Position numbers and translations under genes: made by a program. DNA of 64,000 nucleotides, taken from contig NZ_MSDF01000055.1 in assembly GCF_002022275.1 (NCBI RefSeq), forward strand, positions 1 through 64,000, written 5' to 3'. Source of the stretch: Pseudomonas fluorescens. GTDB taxonomy: Bacteria > Pseudomonadota > Gammaproteobacteria > Pseudomonadales > Pseudomonadaceae. This document shows positions 26,156 to 34,831 of this stretch, piece by piece; the stretch's first letter is position 1, and the number at the start of each line of letters is the position of its first letter. The notes under the pieces were generated by a model that was not told where the DNA came from, ran no database searches, and saw nothing but the letters and a program-made list of their open reading frames with translations.

Positions 26156-27089
26156 GATCGATATCCTGTCGTTTGGTGAAACCATGGCGATGTTTGTCGC
26201 CGAGCAGACCGGTGACCTGGCCCAGGTGGCGCAGTTTCACAAGCGCATCGCCGGGGCCGACAGCAATGTCGCCATCGGCCTGTCGCGCCTGGGTTTCAAC
26301 GTCGCCTGGCTGAGCCGGGTCGGCGATGACTCCCTGGGGCGGTTTGTGGTGGACACCCTGGAAAGCGAAGGCCTGAATTGCCGTCACGTGGCCGTCGACC
26401 CTCTGCACCCCACAGGGTTTCAGCTCAAGTCCCGCGAAGAAGCCGGCGCAGATCCCCACGTGGAGTACTTTCGCAAGGGCTCGGCGGCCAGCCATCTGTC
26501 GGTAGCCGCCATCAGCCCTGCGCTGTTGCAGGCGCGGCATCTGCATGCCACCGGCATTCCGCCCGCTTTGTCCGAGGCCACCCGCGAGCTGTCCACCGAA
26601 CTGATGGTGCACATGCGCAAGGCCGGACGCAGCATTTCGTTTGACCCGAACCTGCGCCCCTCACTGTGGGCGAGCCAGGCGCAGATGATCCGCGAAATCA
26701 ATGCCCTCACAGCCCATGCCGATTGGGTGTTGCCGGGCCTGAGTGAGGGTCGCCTGCTCACCGGCTTCGATGACCCGGCCGACATCGCCGCGTTCTACCT
26801 CGACCTGGGCGCTGAAGCCGTGGCCATCAAGCTGGGGCCGGACGGTGCCTATTACCGCACCCAAATGGACCAGGGCTTTATCGCCGCCGTGCCGGTGGAA
26901 AAGGTCGTGGACACGGTCGGCGCCGGCGACGGCTTTGCCGTCGGCATGATCAGCGCCCTGCTGGAAAACCTCAGCTTCCCCGAAGCCGTACAGCGCGGTA
27001 ACTGGATCGGCAGCCGCGCCGTGCAAAGCCGTGGCGATATGGAAGGCCTGCCCACCCGCGCGGAGTTACCCACTCGATCCGTTGCATGA
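26148..27089 (+). CDS. kguK: 2-ketogluconate kinase KguK (PfkB family)
   Basis: A 313-residue PfkB/ribokinase-type sugar kinase. The N-terminal substrate region is LSFGETMAMFVAEQ, with GADSNVAIGLSRLG as PfkB signature 1 and the catalytic DTVGAGDGFAVGM as signature 2. It phosphorylates 2-ketogluconate to 2-keto-6-phosphogluconate in the cytoplasm. I chose ATG 26148 because GGAG is 7 bp upstream; an ATG at 26142 is also in frame. It overlaps kguE and is followed 44 bp later by kguT. Confidence 0.93.
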   Translation: MSEIDILSFGETMAMFVAEQTGDLAQVAQFHKRIAGADSNVAIGLSRLGFNVAWLSRVGDDSLGRFVVDTLESEGLNCRHVAVDPLHPTGFQLKSREEAGADPHVEYFRKGSAASHLSVAAISPALLQARHLHATGIPPALSEATRELSTELMVHMRKAGRSISFDPNLRPSLWASQAQMIREINALTAHADWVLPGLSEGRLLTGFDDPADIAAFYLDLGAEAVAIKLGPDGAYYRTQMDQGFIAAVPVEKVVDTVGAGDGFAVGMISALLENLSFPEAVQRGNWIGSRAVQSRGDMEGLPTRAELPTRSVA

Positions 27090-27133
27090 CCACACCCTGT
27101 TGCCACAACTACAACAAGCTCAGGAGCAACCCC

Positions 27134-28426
27134 ATGGAAACGCTGAAACTCGCCACCCGCCGTTGGTGGTACATCATGCCCATCGTGTTTATCACGTATA
27201 GCCTGGCCTACCTGGACCGCGCCAACTATGGCTTCGCCGCCGCTTCCGGGATGGCCGAAGATCTGATGATCACCCCCGGCATGTCGTCGCTGCTGGGTGC
27301 ACTATTTTTCCTCGGCTACTTTTTCTTCCAGGTACCGGGGGCGATTTATGCGCAAAAACGCAGCGTCAAAAAGCTGATTTTCGTCAGCCTGATCCTCTGG
27401 GGCGGCCTGGCCACGCTGACTGGCGTGGTGTCCAACGCCTATATGCTGATCGCCATTCGCTTCATGCTGGGCGTGGTCGAAGCGGCAGTAATGCCCGCGA
27501 TGCTGGTGTACCTGTGCCACTGGTTCACCCGTGCCGAACGTTCACGCGCCAACACCTTCCTGATCCTCGGCAACCCGGTGACCATGCTCTGGATGTCGGT
27601 GGTCTCGGGCTATCTGGTGCAGCATTTCAGCTGGCGCTGGATGTTTATCATCGAAGGCATTCCGGCCGTGCTCTGGGCGTTTATCTGGTGGAAGCTGGCC
27701 GATGAGAAACCCGCCGACGCCAAGTGGCTGAGCGAGCAGCATAAAAAAGACCTGGAAAGCGCCCTGGCCGCCGAGCAAGTGGGGATCAAGGCGGTGAAGA
27801 ACTACGGCGAAGCCTTTCGCTCGCCCAAGGTGATCATTCTGGCGCTGCAGTTTTTCTGCTGGAGCATCGGCGTGTACGGCTTTGTGCTGTGGCTGCCGTC
27901 GATCCTCAAGGCGGGTTTGCAGATGGACATGGTTGAGGCGGGCTGGCTGTCCGCCCTGCCGTATCTGGCGGCGGTGATCGGCATGCTGGCGGTGTCCTGG
28001 GGGTCGGACAAGTTGCAAAAACGTAAACGTTTTGTGTGGCCGCCGCTGTTGATCGCCTCCATCGCCTTCTACGCGTCCTACGTGCTGGGCGCCGAACATT
28101 TCTGGTGGTCCTACACCCTGCTGGTGATCGCCGGCGCCTGCATGTACGCGCCGTACGGGCCGTTTTTCGCCATCGTGCCGGAGATTCTGCCGGCCAACGT
28201 GGCCGGCGGCGCCATGGCGCTGATCAACAGCATGGGCGCCCTCGGCTCGTTCGGCGGCTCTTACCTGGTGGGTTACCTCAATAGCAGCACCGGCTCACCC
28301 GGCGCCTCCTACCTGCTGATGAGCGGTGCGCTGATGCTGTCGGTGGTGCTGACGATTTTCCTCAAGCCCGGCGCCAGTGATCGTGTGCGGGCGCCAACCC
28401 TGGAGTTGAAGGTAAAAACCTCATGA
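27134..28426 (+). CDS. kguT: 2-ketogluconate transporter KguT (MFS)
   Basis: A 430-residue major-facilitator permease with about 12 membrane helices. It resembles the anion:cation symporter (ACS) branch, with the N-terminal YLDRANYGFAAA and RFMLGVVEAAVMPAMLVYLCHWFTRAERSRAN motifs characteristic of that family. It imports 2-ketogluconate from the periplasm, where membrane gluconate dehydrogenase makes it. The ATG at 27134 has AGGAG 7 bp upstream; the longer in-frame reading has no such site. Its stop overlaps kguD (ATGA). Confidence 0.93.
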   Translation: METLKLATRRWWYIMPIVFITYSLAYLDRANYGFAAASGMAEDLMITPGMSSLLGALFFLGYFFFQVPGAIYAQKRSVKKLIFVSLILWGGLATLTGVVSNAYMLIAIRFMLGVVEAAVMPAMLVYLCHWFTRAERSRANTFLILGNPVTMLWMSVVSGYLVQHFSWRWMFIIEGIPAVLWAFIWWKLADEKPADAKWLSEQHKKDLESALAAEQVGIKAVKNYGEAFRSPKVIILALQFFCWSIGVYGFVLWLPSILKAGLQMDMVEAGWLSALPYLAAVIGMLAVSWGSDKLQKRKRFVWPPLLIASIAFYASYVLGAEHFWWSYTLLVIAGACMYAPYGPFFAIVPEILPANVAGGAMALINSMGALGSFGGSYLVGYLNSSTGSPGASYLLMSGALMLSVVLTIFLKPGASDRVRAPTLELKVKTS

Positions 28427-29400
28427 AAAAGTCTGTCGTACTCTACAAAAAACTCTCCGCCCCGCTGATGGCCCGCCTGCATGAACAGGCTGACGTCACG
28501 CTGATCGAAGCGCTGGATGACACCGGCCTGGCCAAGCTACGTGATGCGTTGCCCACCGCCCACGGCCTGCTGGGTGCCAGCCTGCGCCTGGACGCCAAAC
28601 TGCTCGACCTGGCGCCCCACCTTGAAGCCGTCGCCAGCGTATCGGTGGGGGTCGATAACTACGACATCGACTACCTGACCGCGCGCGGCATTCTGCTCAG
28701 CAACACCCCGGACGTACTCACTGAGACCACCGCCGACACCGGCTTCGCGCTTATCCTCGCCACCGCCCGGCGCGTGGTGGAGCTGGCGGACCTGGTGCGT
28801 GCCGGCCAATGGAACAAGAACATCGGCCCGGCGCATTTCGGCACCGATGTGCACGGCAAAACCCTGGGCATCATTGGCATGGGCCGCATTGGCGAAGCCC
28901 TGGCCCAGCGTGGGCATTTCGGGTTTGGAATGCCGGTGATCTACCACAGCCATTCGCCCAAACCTCAGGTGGAAGCGCGCTTTGGCGCGCAATACCGCAG
29001 TTTGGTTGAGTTGCTCAAGGAAGCGGATTTTGTCTGCCTGACACTGCCACTGACCTCTGAAACCGAGGGGTTGATTGGCGCCGAAGAATTTGCGCTGATG
29101 GGCCCGGAGACGATCTTTATCAATATTTCGCGCGGCAAGGTGGTGGACGAAGCGGCTTTGGTCGAAGCCTTGCAGCAACGCACCATTCGGGCAGCGGGGC
29201 TGGATGTGTTTGAGCGCGAGCCGCTGAATCATGACTCGGCGTTGCTGCGTTTGAACAATGTGGTGGCGACGCCCCACATTGGCTCGGCGACCCATGAGAC
29301 GCGCGAAGCGATGGCCAGGTGTGCGGTGGATAATTTGCTGCAGGCGTTGGCGGGGGAAAGACCCAAAAATCTGGTAAACCCCACTGCCTTGAAGCAGTAA
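28423..29400 (+). CDS. kguD: 2-keto-6-phosphogluconate reductase KguD (D-2-hydroxyacid dehydrogenase family)
   Basis: A 325-residue NAD(P)H-dependent 2-hydroxyacid dehydrogenase. The Rossmann motif is GKTLGIIGMGRIGEALAQR. The catalytic set is an Arg in NISRGKVVDEAAL, a Glu in GLDVFEREPL and a His in ATPHIGSATHETREAM. It reduces 2-keto-6-phosphogluconate to 6-phosphogluconate, which feeds the Entner-Doudoroff or pentose phosphate route. Its start overlaps kguT by 4 bp. It is the last gene of the operon, followed by a REP pair that probably stabilises the transcript end. Confidence 0.92.
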   Translation: MKKSVVLYKKLSAPLMARLHEQADVTLIEALDDTGLAKLRDALPTAHGLLGASLRLDAKLLDLAPHLEAVASVSVGVDNYDIDYLTARGILLSNTPDVLTETTADTGFALILATARRVVELADLVRAGQWNKNIGPAHFGTDVHGKTLGIIGMGRIGEALAQRGHFGFGMPVIYHSHSPKPQVEARFGAQYRSLVELLKEADFVCLTLPLTSETEGLIGAEEFALMGPETIFINISRGKVVDEAALVEALQQRTIRAAGLDVFEREPLNHDSALLRLNNVVATPHIGSATHETREAMARCAVDNLLQALAGERPKNLVNPTALKQ

Positions 29401-29423
29401 CCCCTGACACCCCACAAAACCAA

Positions 29424-29510
29424 TGTGGGAGCTGGCTTGCCTGCGATGCAGGCACCTCGGTGTGTCAGGCTTACCGCGGTGATGCTATCGCAGGCAAGCC
29501 AGCTCCCACA
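29424..29510. repeat. REP inverted pair downstream of kguD
   Basis: 24-bp arms at 29424-29447 and 29487-29510 are perfect complements, with core TGTGGGAGCTGGCTTGCC. It lies between the convergent kguD and chemoreceptor genes. Confidence 0.88.
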
Positions 29511-29543
29511 CAAGCCGGCTCCCACCCTTGGGATGAGTGGCGG

Positions 29544-31169
29544 TTAAATAACGAACCTGGCCACCATCGCATTTAAATCCACAGCCAAACGCGACAGCTC
29601 ATGGCTCGCCGCGCTGGTCTGGTTGGCACCCGCCGCTGACTGGGTCGCCAGGTCGCGGATGTTCACCAGGTTGCGGTCAACTTCGCGGGACACCTGGGCT
29701 TGTTCTTCCGAGGCGCTGGCGATCACCAGGTTGCGTTCGTTGATCAGGCTTATCGATTGGGTAATCTGCTCCAGCGCCACGCCTGCAGCACGGGCCATTT
29801 CCAGGGTGTTTTGCGTGCGCTGATTGCTTTGCTGCATCGACTGCACGGCTTCACCGGTGCCGTTCTGAATGCCGGCGACCATTTTTTCGATCTCCTGGGT
29901 CGATTGAGCCGTGCGATGGGCCAAGGCTCGCACTTCATCCGCCACCACCGCAAAACCGCGCCCCGCTTCCCCGGCACGCGCCGCTTCAATCGCCGCGTTG
30001 AGCGCCAGCAGGTTGGTCTGCTCGGCAATCGCGCGGATCACGTCCAGCACCTTGCCAATGTCACGGCCCTGGGACGCCAGGCCCTCGATCAGCACGGAGG
30101 TGTTCTGCACATCCTGGGTCATGGTCTGGATTGCGCCGACGGTTTCCACCACACGGTCGCGGCCTTCGCGCGCGGCCTGGTTGGACTGGCTGGACGCTTC
30201 GGAGGTGGACACCGCATTGCGTGCGACTTCTTCCACCGCGGCCGTCATCTCGTTGACTGCTGTGGCCGCCTGGTCGATTTCGTTGTTCTGCTGCTGCAAG
30301 CCTTTGGAGGCTTCTTCGGTGACTGCGCTCAGCTCCTCAGCGGCCGAGGCCAACTGGGTGGCCGAGCCGGCAATGTGTTGGATCGTCTGGCGCAGGTTGG
30401 CTTGCATAGCCGCCAAGGCACCCAGCAAACGCGCGGGTTCGTCCTTGCCGTCATCCTCGATGGTTGTGCTGAGGTTGCCACCGGCGATGGTTTCGGCCAC
30501 CGCCACGGCTTTGCGCAATGGCGTGACGATACTGCGGGTCAGCAGCCAGGCGAGCAGGACAGTGAGCAACGCGGCGGCGACCGCGAAGACAATCACGCCG
30601 GTAATGGCGCCCTGATAGCTGGCTCCGGCTTCAGTGTCGGCGTCCTTGGCGTCCGCTGCGTTGATAGCGATCAGCTTGTTCAACTGCTCGCCCATCTGGT
30701 CGGTGCCGTCCTTGATGCGCGTATTGATCAGCACGCGCATTTCATCGAGCTTGCCTTGTTTGGACAGGGCCAGCATCTCCGCCTGTGCCTTGAGGTAGCT
30801 GTCCAGCGTGCTGACAAACGTCTTGTACAGCGCCGCTTCCTCCGTACCAGCGGGCAACGCCGCGTAGCCGGCCTGGGCCGTTTTGACCTTGTCGGTCAGC
30901 ACGCCCATGCGGGTTTCAGCTTCTTGCAGGCCCGCCGGCTCACGGTTCACCAGCACGCGGAACGACAGGATACGCAAGCGCAGTACGTTTTCCGTGATGT
31001 TGCCAAGGTAAGTGACGCTGGGCAGCTGCGTGCTGGTCATGTCCACCGACGACTGGCGGATCTGCGTCATGCGGTTGACCGCAAACACCCCCAATAACAC
31101 CACTAACAAAGCAATGAATGCGAAACCGAGAAACGCTCGTGGAGCAATGTTCAGCTGACGGAGGGACAT
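29544..31169 (-). CDS. Methyl-accepting chemotaxis protein with 4-helix-bundle sensor
   Basis: A 541-residue chemoreceptor. The first membrane helix (AFLGFAFIALLVVLLGVFAV) is followed by a helical periplasmic ligand domain of about 150 residues (4HB type, RLRILSFRVLVNREPAG), a second helix (GVIVFAVAAALLTVLLAWLL), HAMP, methylation helices, and the highly conserved hairpin tip (IAEQTNLLALNAAIEAARAGEAGRGFAVVADEVR). It controls CheA through CheW at the pole. 4HB receptors in Pseudomonas often sense organic or aromatic acids, but this ligand is unknown. It is monocistronic by position. Confidence 0.93.
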   Translation of the reverse strand: MSLRQLNIAPRAFLGFAFIALLVVLLGVFAVNRMTQIRQSSVDMTSTQLPSVTYLGNITENVLRLRILSFRVLVNREPAGLQEAETRMGVLTDKVKTAQAGYAALPAGTEEAALYKTFVSTLDSYLKAQAEMLALSKQGKLDEMRVLINTRIKDGTDQMGEQLNKLIAINAADAKDADTEAGASYQGAITGVIVFAVAAALLTVLLAWLLTRSIVTPLRKAVAVAETIAGGNLSTTIEDDGKDEPARLLGALAAMQANLRQTIQHIAGSATQLASAAEELSAVTEEASKGLQQQNNEIDQAATAVNEMTAAVEEVARNAVSTSEASSQSNQAAREGRDRVVETVGAIQTMTQDVQNTSVLIEGLASQGRDIGKVLDVIRAIAEQTNLLALNAAIEAARAGEAGRGFAVVADEVRALAHRTAQSTQEIEKMVAGIQNGTGEAVQSMQQSNQRTQNTLEMARAAGVALEQITQSISLINERNLVIASASEEQAQVSREVDRNLVNIRDLATQSAAGANQTSAASHELSRLAVDLNAMVARFVI

Positions 31170-31404
31170 AGGGGGTGCTCTCTGAAGTAGTGTTTGCGAG
31201 CGTCCATGCCGCGAAACGATCAGTCGGCGTCAACGCGCCGCTCTGACCTTTGGTCACCACTGTTATGGTTGGAATGTGGGCCTATACGAGGTATCGGCAG
31301 CGCGCGGGGTTTTGCGCAGGGCGTCCATAAATATATTTTTACACTTCTGACGATCGGCAGTTTCTGGCATCCTGCGCCTCCTTTTTCTGACCCGAGCCCG
31401 CATT

Positions 31405-32832
31405 GTGTCTGACGCTCAAGCCCCTCGCCCGCGCTATAAATCCGACCTGATCTATGGCCTGGAAGACCGCCCGCACTTCACCGCCGCGATCTTCGCCGCG
31501 CTGCAACACGTACTGGCGAGTTTCGTCGGCATCATCACCCCGACCCTGATCGTCGGCGGCGTGCTCGGCCTGGAAAGAGAAGTGCCGTACCTGGTGAGCA
31601 TGGCGTTGTTCGTGTCGGGGCTGGGCACTTTTGTGCAGGCGCGCACGTTCGGGCCGATCGGTTCGGGGCTGCTGTGCCTGCAGGGCACCAGTTTCTCATT
31701 TATCAGCGTGATCCTCAGCGCCGGCTTTATGGTCAAGGCTCGCGGTGGCGGCACCGATGAAATCCTCTCGACCATTTTTGGCATCTGTTTTTTTGCGGCG
31801 TTTATCGAAGTGGCGCTGAGCCAGTTCATCGGCAAGCTGCGCAAACTGATCACCCCCGTGGTCACCGGCACCATCATTACCTTGATGGGTTTGTCGCTGA
31901 TCAAGGTGGCCGTCACCGACATGGCCGGCGGCTTTGGTGCCAAAGACCTGGGCGCCGCCAGCAACATGGGGCTGGCCGCGCTGGTGCTGCTGACCATTGT
32001 GGTGCTCAACCGCTTCAGTAACCCGTTCCTGCGCCTGGGCTCGATCGTGATCGGCCTGACCCTGGGCTTTGTCGTGGCGTGGTCCATGGGCCGTGTGGAC
32101 CTGGCCGCCCTGCCCCAGGTGCCGCTGATCAGCGTGCCGGTGCCGTTCAAGTACGGTTTCTCGTTTGACTGGGTGGCGTTTATCCCGGTGGCGGTGATCT
32201 TTCTGATTTCGCCCCTGGAAGCCGCCGGTGACCTGACGGCCAACTCGATGATTTCCCAGCAACCGGTCAAGGGCCCGCTGTACATCAAGCGCATCAAGTC
32301 GGGCCTGCTGGCGGACGGCCTCAACTCGGCCATGGCCGCCACCTTCAACAGTTTGCCAATGGTGACCTTCGCCCAGAACAACGGCGTGATCCAGTTGACC
32401 GGCGTGGCCAGCCGTTACGTGGCGTACTTCATTGCCGGCCTGCTGGTGCTGCTGGGGTTGTTCCCGATGATCGGCGCGGTGCTGCAACTGATGCCCAAGC
32501 CGGTGCTGGGCGGCGCGACCCTGATCATGTTTGGCACCGTGGCGGTGGCGGGCATCAAGATTCTTGCCGAAGCCGGGCTGCACCGGCGCAACGTGCTGAT
32601 CGTGGCGATCTCCCTGGGCATGGGGCTGGGCGTGGCGGCTGTACCGGAAGTGCTGCGCGATTTACCCAAAGCGTTGCACAACATCTTCGAATCGCCGATC
32701 ACGGTGGGCGCATTCTGTGCAATCTTGCTGAACATTTTCCTGCCGGAGGAGTTCATAGAACTGCAAGAAGATGAATTTGAGCCGGAGTCCTCTACCCTCA
32801 AAGTGATGCAGGACCCGGACGTCACGAAATAG
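31405..32832 (+). CDS. NCS2-family nucleobase (xanthine/uracil) permease
   Basis: A 475-residue permease of the nucleobase:cation symporter-2 family with about 14 helices, expected to import purines such as xanthine or urate with protons. Landmarks are FAALQHVLASFVGIITPTLIVG at the N-terminus, CLQGTSFSFISVIL, and VIFLISPLEAAGDLTANSMIS, which holds the family's conserved acidic residue. Translation appears to begin at GTG 31405 (VSDAQAPRPRYKSDLIYGLED). It may be co-transcribed with the lipoprotein gene 12 bp downstream. The promoter probably lies in 31170-31400, which is AT-rich near 31330. Confidence 0.9.
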   Translation: MSDAQAPRPRYKSDLIYGLEDRPHFTAAIFAALQHVLASFVGIITPTLIVGGVLGLEREVPYLVSMALFVSGLGTFVQARTFGPIGSGLLCLQGTSFSFISVILSAGFMVKARGGGTDEILSTIFGICFFAAFIEVALSQFIGKLRKLITPVVTGTIITLMGLSLIKVAVTDMAGGFGAKDLGAASNMGLAALVLLTIVVLNRFSNPFLRLGSIVIGLTLGFVVAWSMGRVDLAALPQVPLISVPVPFKYGFSFDWVAFIPVAVIFLISPLEAAGDLTANSMISQQPVKGPLYIKRIKSGLLADGLNSAMAATFNSLPMVTFAQNNGVIQLTGVASRYVAYFIAGLLVLLGLFPMIGAVLQLMPKPVLGGATLIMFGTVAVAGIKILAEAGLHRRNVLIVAISLGMGLGVAAVPEVLRDLPKALHNIFESPITVGAFCAILLNIFLPEEFIELQEDEFEPESSTLKVMQDPDVTK

Positions 32833-32844
32833 GAGCAACTCTTA

Positions 32845-33306
32845 ATGCGCAAGCTCATGGTTCTATCGCTACTGCTGCTGACCTTGAGCGCCTGCGCGCT
32901 GTTCCCCCAGCGCGACCCGGTCAACATCAACGTGGTGGGCATCGAGCCGCTGCAAAGCCAGGACCTGGAAGTGCGTTTTGCCGTGAAACTGCGGGTGCAA
33001 AACCCCAATGAAACGGCGATCGACTACAGCGGTGTGGCCCTGGACCTGGAGGTCAATGGCAGGCCGCTGGCCTCCGGGGTGAGTGATCAGGCGGGTTCCA
33101 TCCCACGTTTTTCCGAGACGGTGCTGACCGTGCCGGTCAGCGTTTCCGCGTTTTCCGTGTTGCGTCAAACCCTGGGCCTTAGCCAGACCCAGAGTTTGAA
33201 CAACCTGCCCTATACGCTGCGCGGCAAGCTGGCGGGTGGTCTGTTCGGCACCATGCGCTTCGTGGACCGTGGCACGCTGGACTTGCCGAACACCGCCACC
33301 TGGTAA
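32845..33306 (+). CDS. LEA-type-2 (WHy-domain) lipoprotein
   Basis: A 153-residue protein. A type II signal peptide with lipobox LSAC at about residue 16 predicts an outer- or inner-membrane lipoprotein. The body is a WHy/LEA14 beta-sandwich (VRFAVKLRVQNPNETAIDYSGVALDLEVNGRPLASG), a family linked to desiccation and stress protection, though its bacterial role is unclear. It follows the permease after 12 bp with GGAGC at the right spacing, and a GNAT gene follows 5 bp later, so the three form an apparent operon. Confidence 0.88.
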   Translation: MRKLMVLSLLLLTLSACALFPQRDPVNINVVGIEPLQSQDLEVRFAVKLRVQNPNETAIDYSGVALDLEVNGRPLASGVSDQAGSIPRFSETVLTVPVSVSAFSVLRQTLGLSQTQSLNNLPYTLRGKLAGGLFGTMRFVDRGTLDLPNTATW

Positions 33307-33311
33307 AGACC

Positions 33312-33863
33312 ATGCAACCGACCTTGTTCACCCAAAGACTGATCCTGCGCCCACTGACGCTGGACGACGTCGAGGCTACCCAGCAGCAATTTGCGCATTG
33401 GGAAGTGGTGCGTTACCTCAACGCCGAGGTGCCCTGGCCCTACCCGGCCGACGGCGCTCGCACCTACCTGGAACAGGTCGCCTTGCCGGCCATGGCGCGG
33501 GGCGAGCATTGGCATTGGTCAATCCGCCTCAACAGTGCACCGCAACAGTTGATCGGCAGCATCAGCCTGATGGACGAGCAGGACGACAACCGCAGCTTCT
33601 GGCTGGGCCCGCAGTGGCAGGGCCAGGGTTTGGCGGGCGAAGCCAGCGCGGCGGTGACCGAGTACTGGTTTGAAGTACTCAAGCGCCCAGTGTTGCGCGC
33701 GCCCAAGGCTGCGCCCAATCTGGGCTCGCGACGGATCTCCGAACGCACGGGGATGCGCCTGATCAGAACGGATGAAGGCAGCTTTGTAGGCGGCAAATTC
33801 CCACGGGATATCTGGGAGATCACCCGCGAAGAGTGGCTGGAATCCAAATCCGCCAAACAGTGA
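33312..33863 (+). CDS. GNAT-family N-acetyltransferase (RimJ/RimL type)
   Basis: A 183-residue acetyltransferase. It begins with the RimJ-like LFTQRLILRPLTLDDVEA and has the acetyl-CoA-binding segment WLGPQWQGQGLAGEASAAVTEY, followed by LGSRRISERTGMRLI. Members acetylate protein N-termini or small amines; the substrate is unknown. It is the last gene of the permease-lipoprotein-GNAT cluster, followed at once by a REP pair. Confidence 0.88.
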   Translation: MQPTLFTQRLILRPLTLDDVEATQQQFAHWEVVRYLNAEVPWPYPADGARTYLEQVALPAMARGEHWHWSIRLNSAPQQLIGSISLMDEQDDNRSFWLGPQWQGQGLAGEASAAVTEYWFEVLKRPVLRAPKAAPNLGSRRISERTGMRLIRTDEGSFVGGKFPRDIWEITREEWLESKSAKQ

Positions 33864-33871
33864 AGATCCAC

Positions 33872-33960
33872 TGTGGGAGCTGGCTTGCCTGCGATGGCGG
33901 TGTGTCAGCTTGCCCACCCTTGACTGATACACCGCCATCGCAGGCAAGCCAGCTCCCACA
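33872..33960. repeat. REP inverted pair, 32-bp perfect arms
   Basis: Left arm 33872-33903 and right arm 33929-33960 are perfect reverse complements sharing the TGTGGGAGCTGGCTTGCC core. It lies downstream of the GNAT gene. Confidence 0.9.
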
Positions 33961-34068
33961 TATTTTGACCGTGTTTCAGTCGGTGAGGTAGCGCACTTCC
34001 GGGCTGGCGCACGGCGGCAGCGCAGGAGCCGATGCTGCAAAAGGTGCGCGAAGCGATCGTGGCGAGCT

Positions 34069-34323
34069 TTACTTCGCCGCCGCCATCAGCTTGTTGACTT
34101 CACTGCGCACCATGTTGGAAAACTCCGGCGGCGACATGCCATCGAGCTCGGCACGTACCCATTCAGCCCACTTGCCCTTGCGCTTGGCGCGCTCGCCGAA
34201 CAAGCGCGCCGCTTCGCCCTTGGCCTTGCCCAGGTTGGTTTGCCACAGGTCGTAGAGACGGGACTTTTCATCTTCCAGCTCGGCGCGTTCGGCGAGGGTC
34301 TTGTTGGCGAGGTTGAAGCTCAT
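34069..34323 (-). CDS. Small highly charged hypothetical protein
   Basis: 84 residues, rich in Lys, Glu, Arg and Ala and predicted mostly helical (MSFNLANKTLAERAELEDEK and a WAEWVRAELDGM segment). No signal peptide, cysteine or known motif. Function unknown; likely cytoplasmic and possibly nucleic-acid or partner binding. In-frame sequence after its TAA continues open for about 30 codons to a TGA at 33977-33979, which may be a degraded former extension. It is followed by the GNAT-side REP pair and diverges from the DUF883 gene. Confidence 0.7.
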   Translation of the reverse strand: MSFNLANKTLAERAELEDEKSRLYDLWQTNLGKAKGEAARLFGERAKRKGKWAEWVRAELDGMSPPEFSNMVRSEVNKLMAAAK

Positions 34324-34475
34324 GTTGAATTACCTGCGGCACAAATAGGTGACATCTTACACGCTAGGTCAGCATTTCCCGATCCGGTTTTTGCCCAGCG
34401 CAAAAAATCTGCAACTTTTGCCGCAGCCCGACACTCCATTGTTCACTGTCACATTCACCTGCAAGGAGTCACACA

Positions 34476-34796
34476 ATGGCCCGCAAATCTGCCGCCCAAG
34501 CTGTCGAAGAACAAATCAAGGATCAAGCCTTCAGTGAGCTGACGGCGTTGATCGAAGAGTCGGACAAACTGCTCAAAAGCAGCGCGTCACTGGTGGGTGA
34601 GGAAGGCGAAACCCTGCGCGAGCAGGTCGCCATCAAGCTTAAGCAAGCCCTGGACTCGGTGTCCAACGTGCGCGAACGCAGCAAGCCAGTGGTGGATGCC
34701 ACCGAAAATTACATCGGTGGCCACCCATGGCAGACCGTGGCGATTTCCGCCGGTTTTGGCCTGGTAGTCGGCCTGCTGCTGGGCCGTCGTAACTGA
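34476..34796 (+). CDS. DUF883 (ElaB/YqjD-like) membrane-anchored protein
   Basis: A 106-residue protein: an N-terminal amphipathic helical region (EEQIKDQAFSELTALIEESDKLL) and a C-terminal membrane anchor (HPWQTVAISAGFGLVVGLLLGRRN) with the family hallmark GHPWQ..G...G. Relatives YqjD/ElaB in E. coli tether ribosomes to the inner membrane in stationary phase. It has an AAGGAG ribosome-binding site upstream and a strong terminator downstream, so it is monocistronic. Confidence 0.9.
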   Translation: MARKSAAQAVEEQIKDQAFSELTALIEESDKLLKSSASLVGEEGETLREQVAIKLKQALDSVSNVRERSKPVVDATENYIGGHPWQTVAISAGFGLVVGLLLGRRN

Positions 34797-34802
34797 TCCT
34801 TG

Positions 34803-34831
34803 AGGGCAACGCCACCGGCGTTGCCCTTTTT
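34803..34831 (+). terminator. Rho-independent terminator after the DUF883 gene
   Basis: The hairpin GGGCAACGCC-ACC-GGCGTTGCCC has a perfect 10-bp stem followed by five T. The T-run overlaps the stop codon of the convergent dpkA gene. Confidence 0.93.

Noticed and set aside
29401..33960. REP inverted repeats considered as CRISPR repeats
   Set aside because: They occur as inverted pairs, not direct repeats with uniform spacers, and no cas gene is present.
33979..34068. Open in-frame extension after the stop of the small gene at 34069, ending PPCASPEVRYLTD
   Set aside because: Has no start codon or ribosome-binding site of its own. It could be a decayed 3' end, but read-through cannot be supported from sequence alone.
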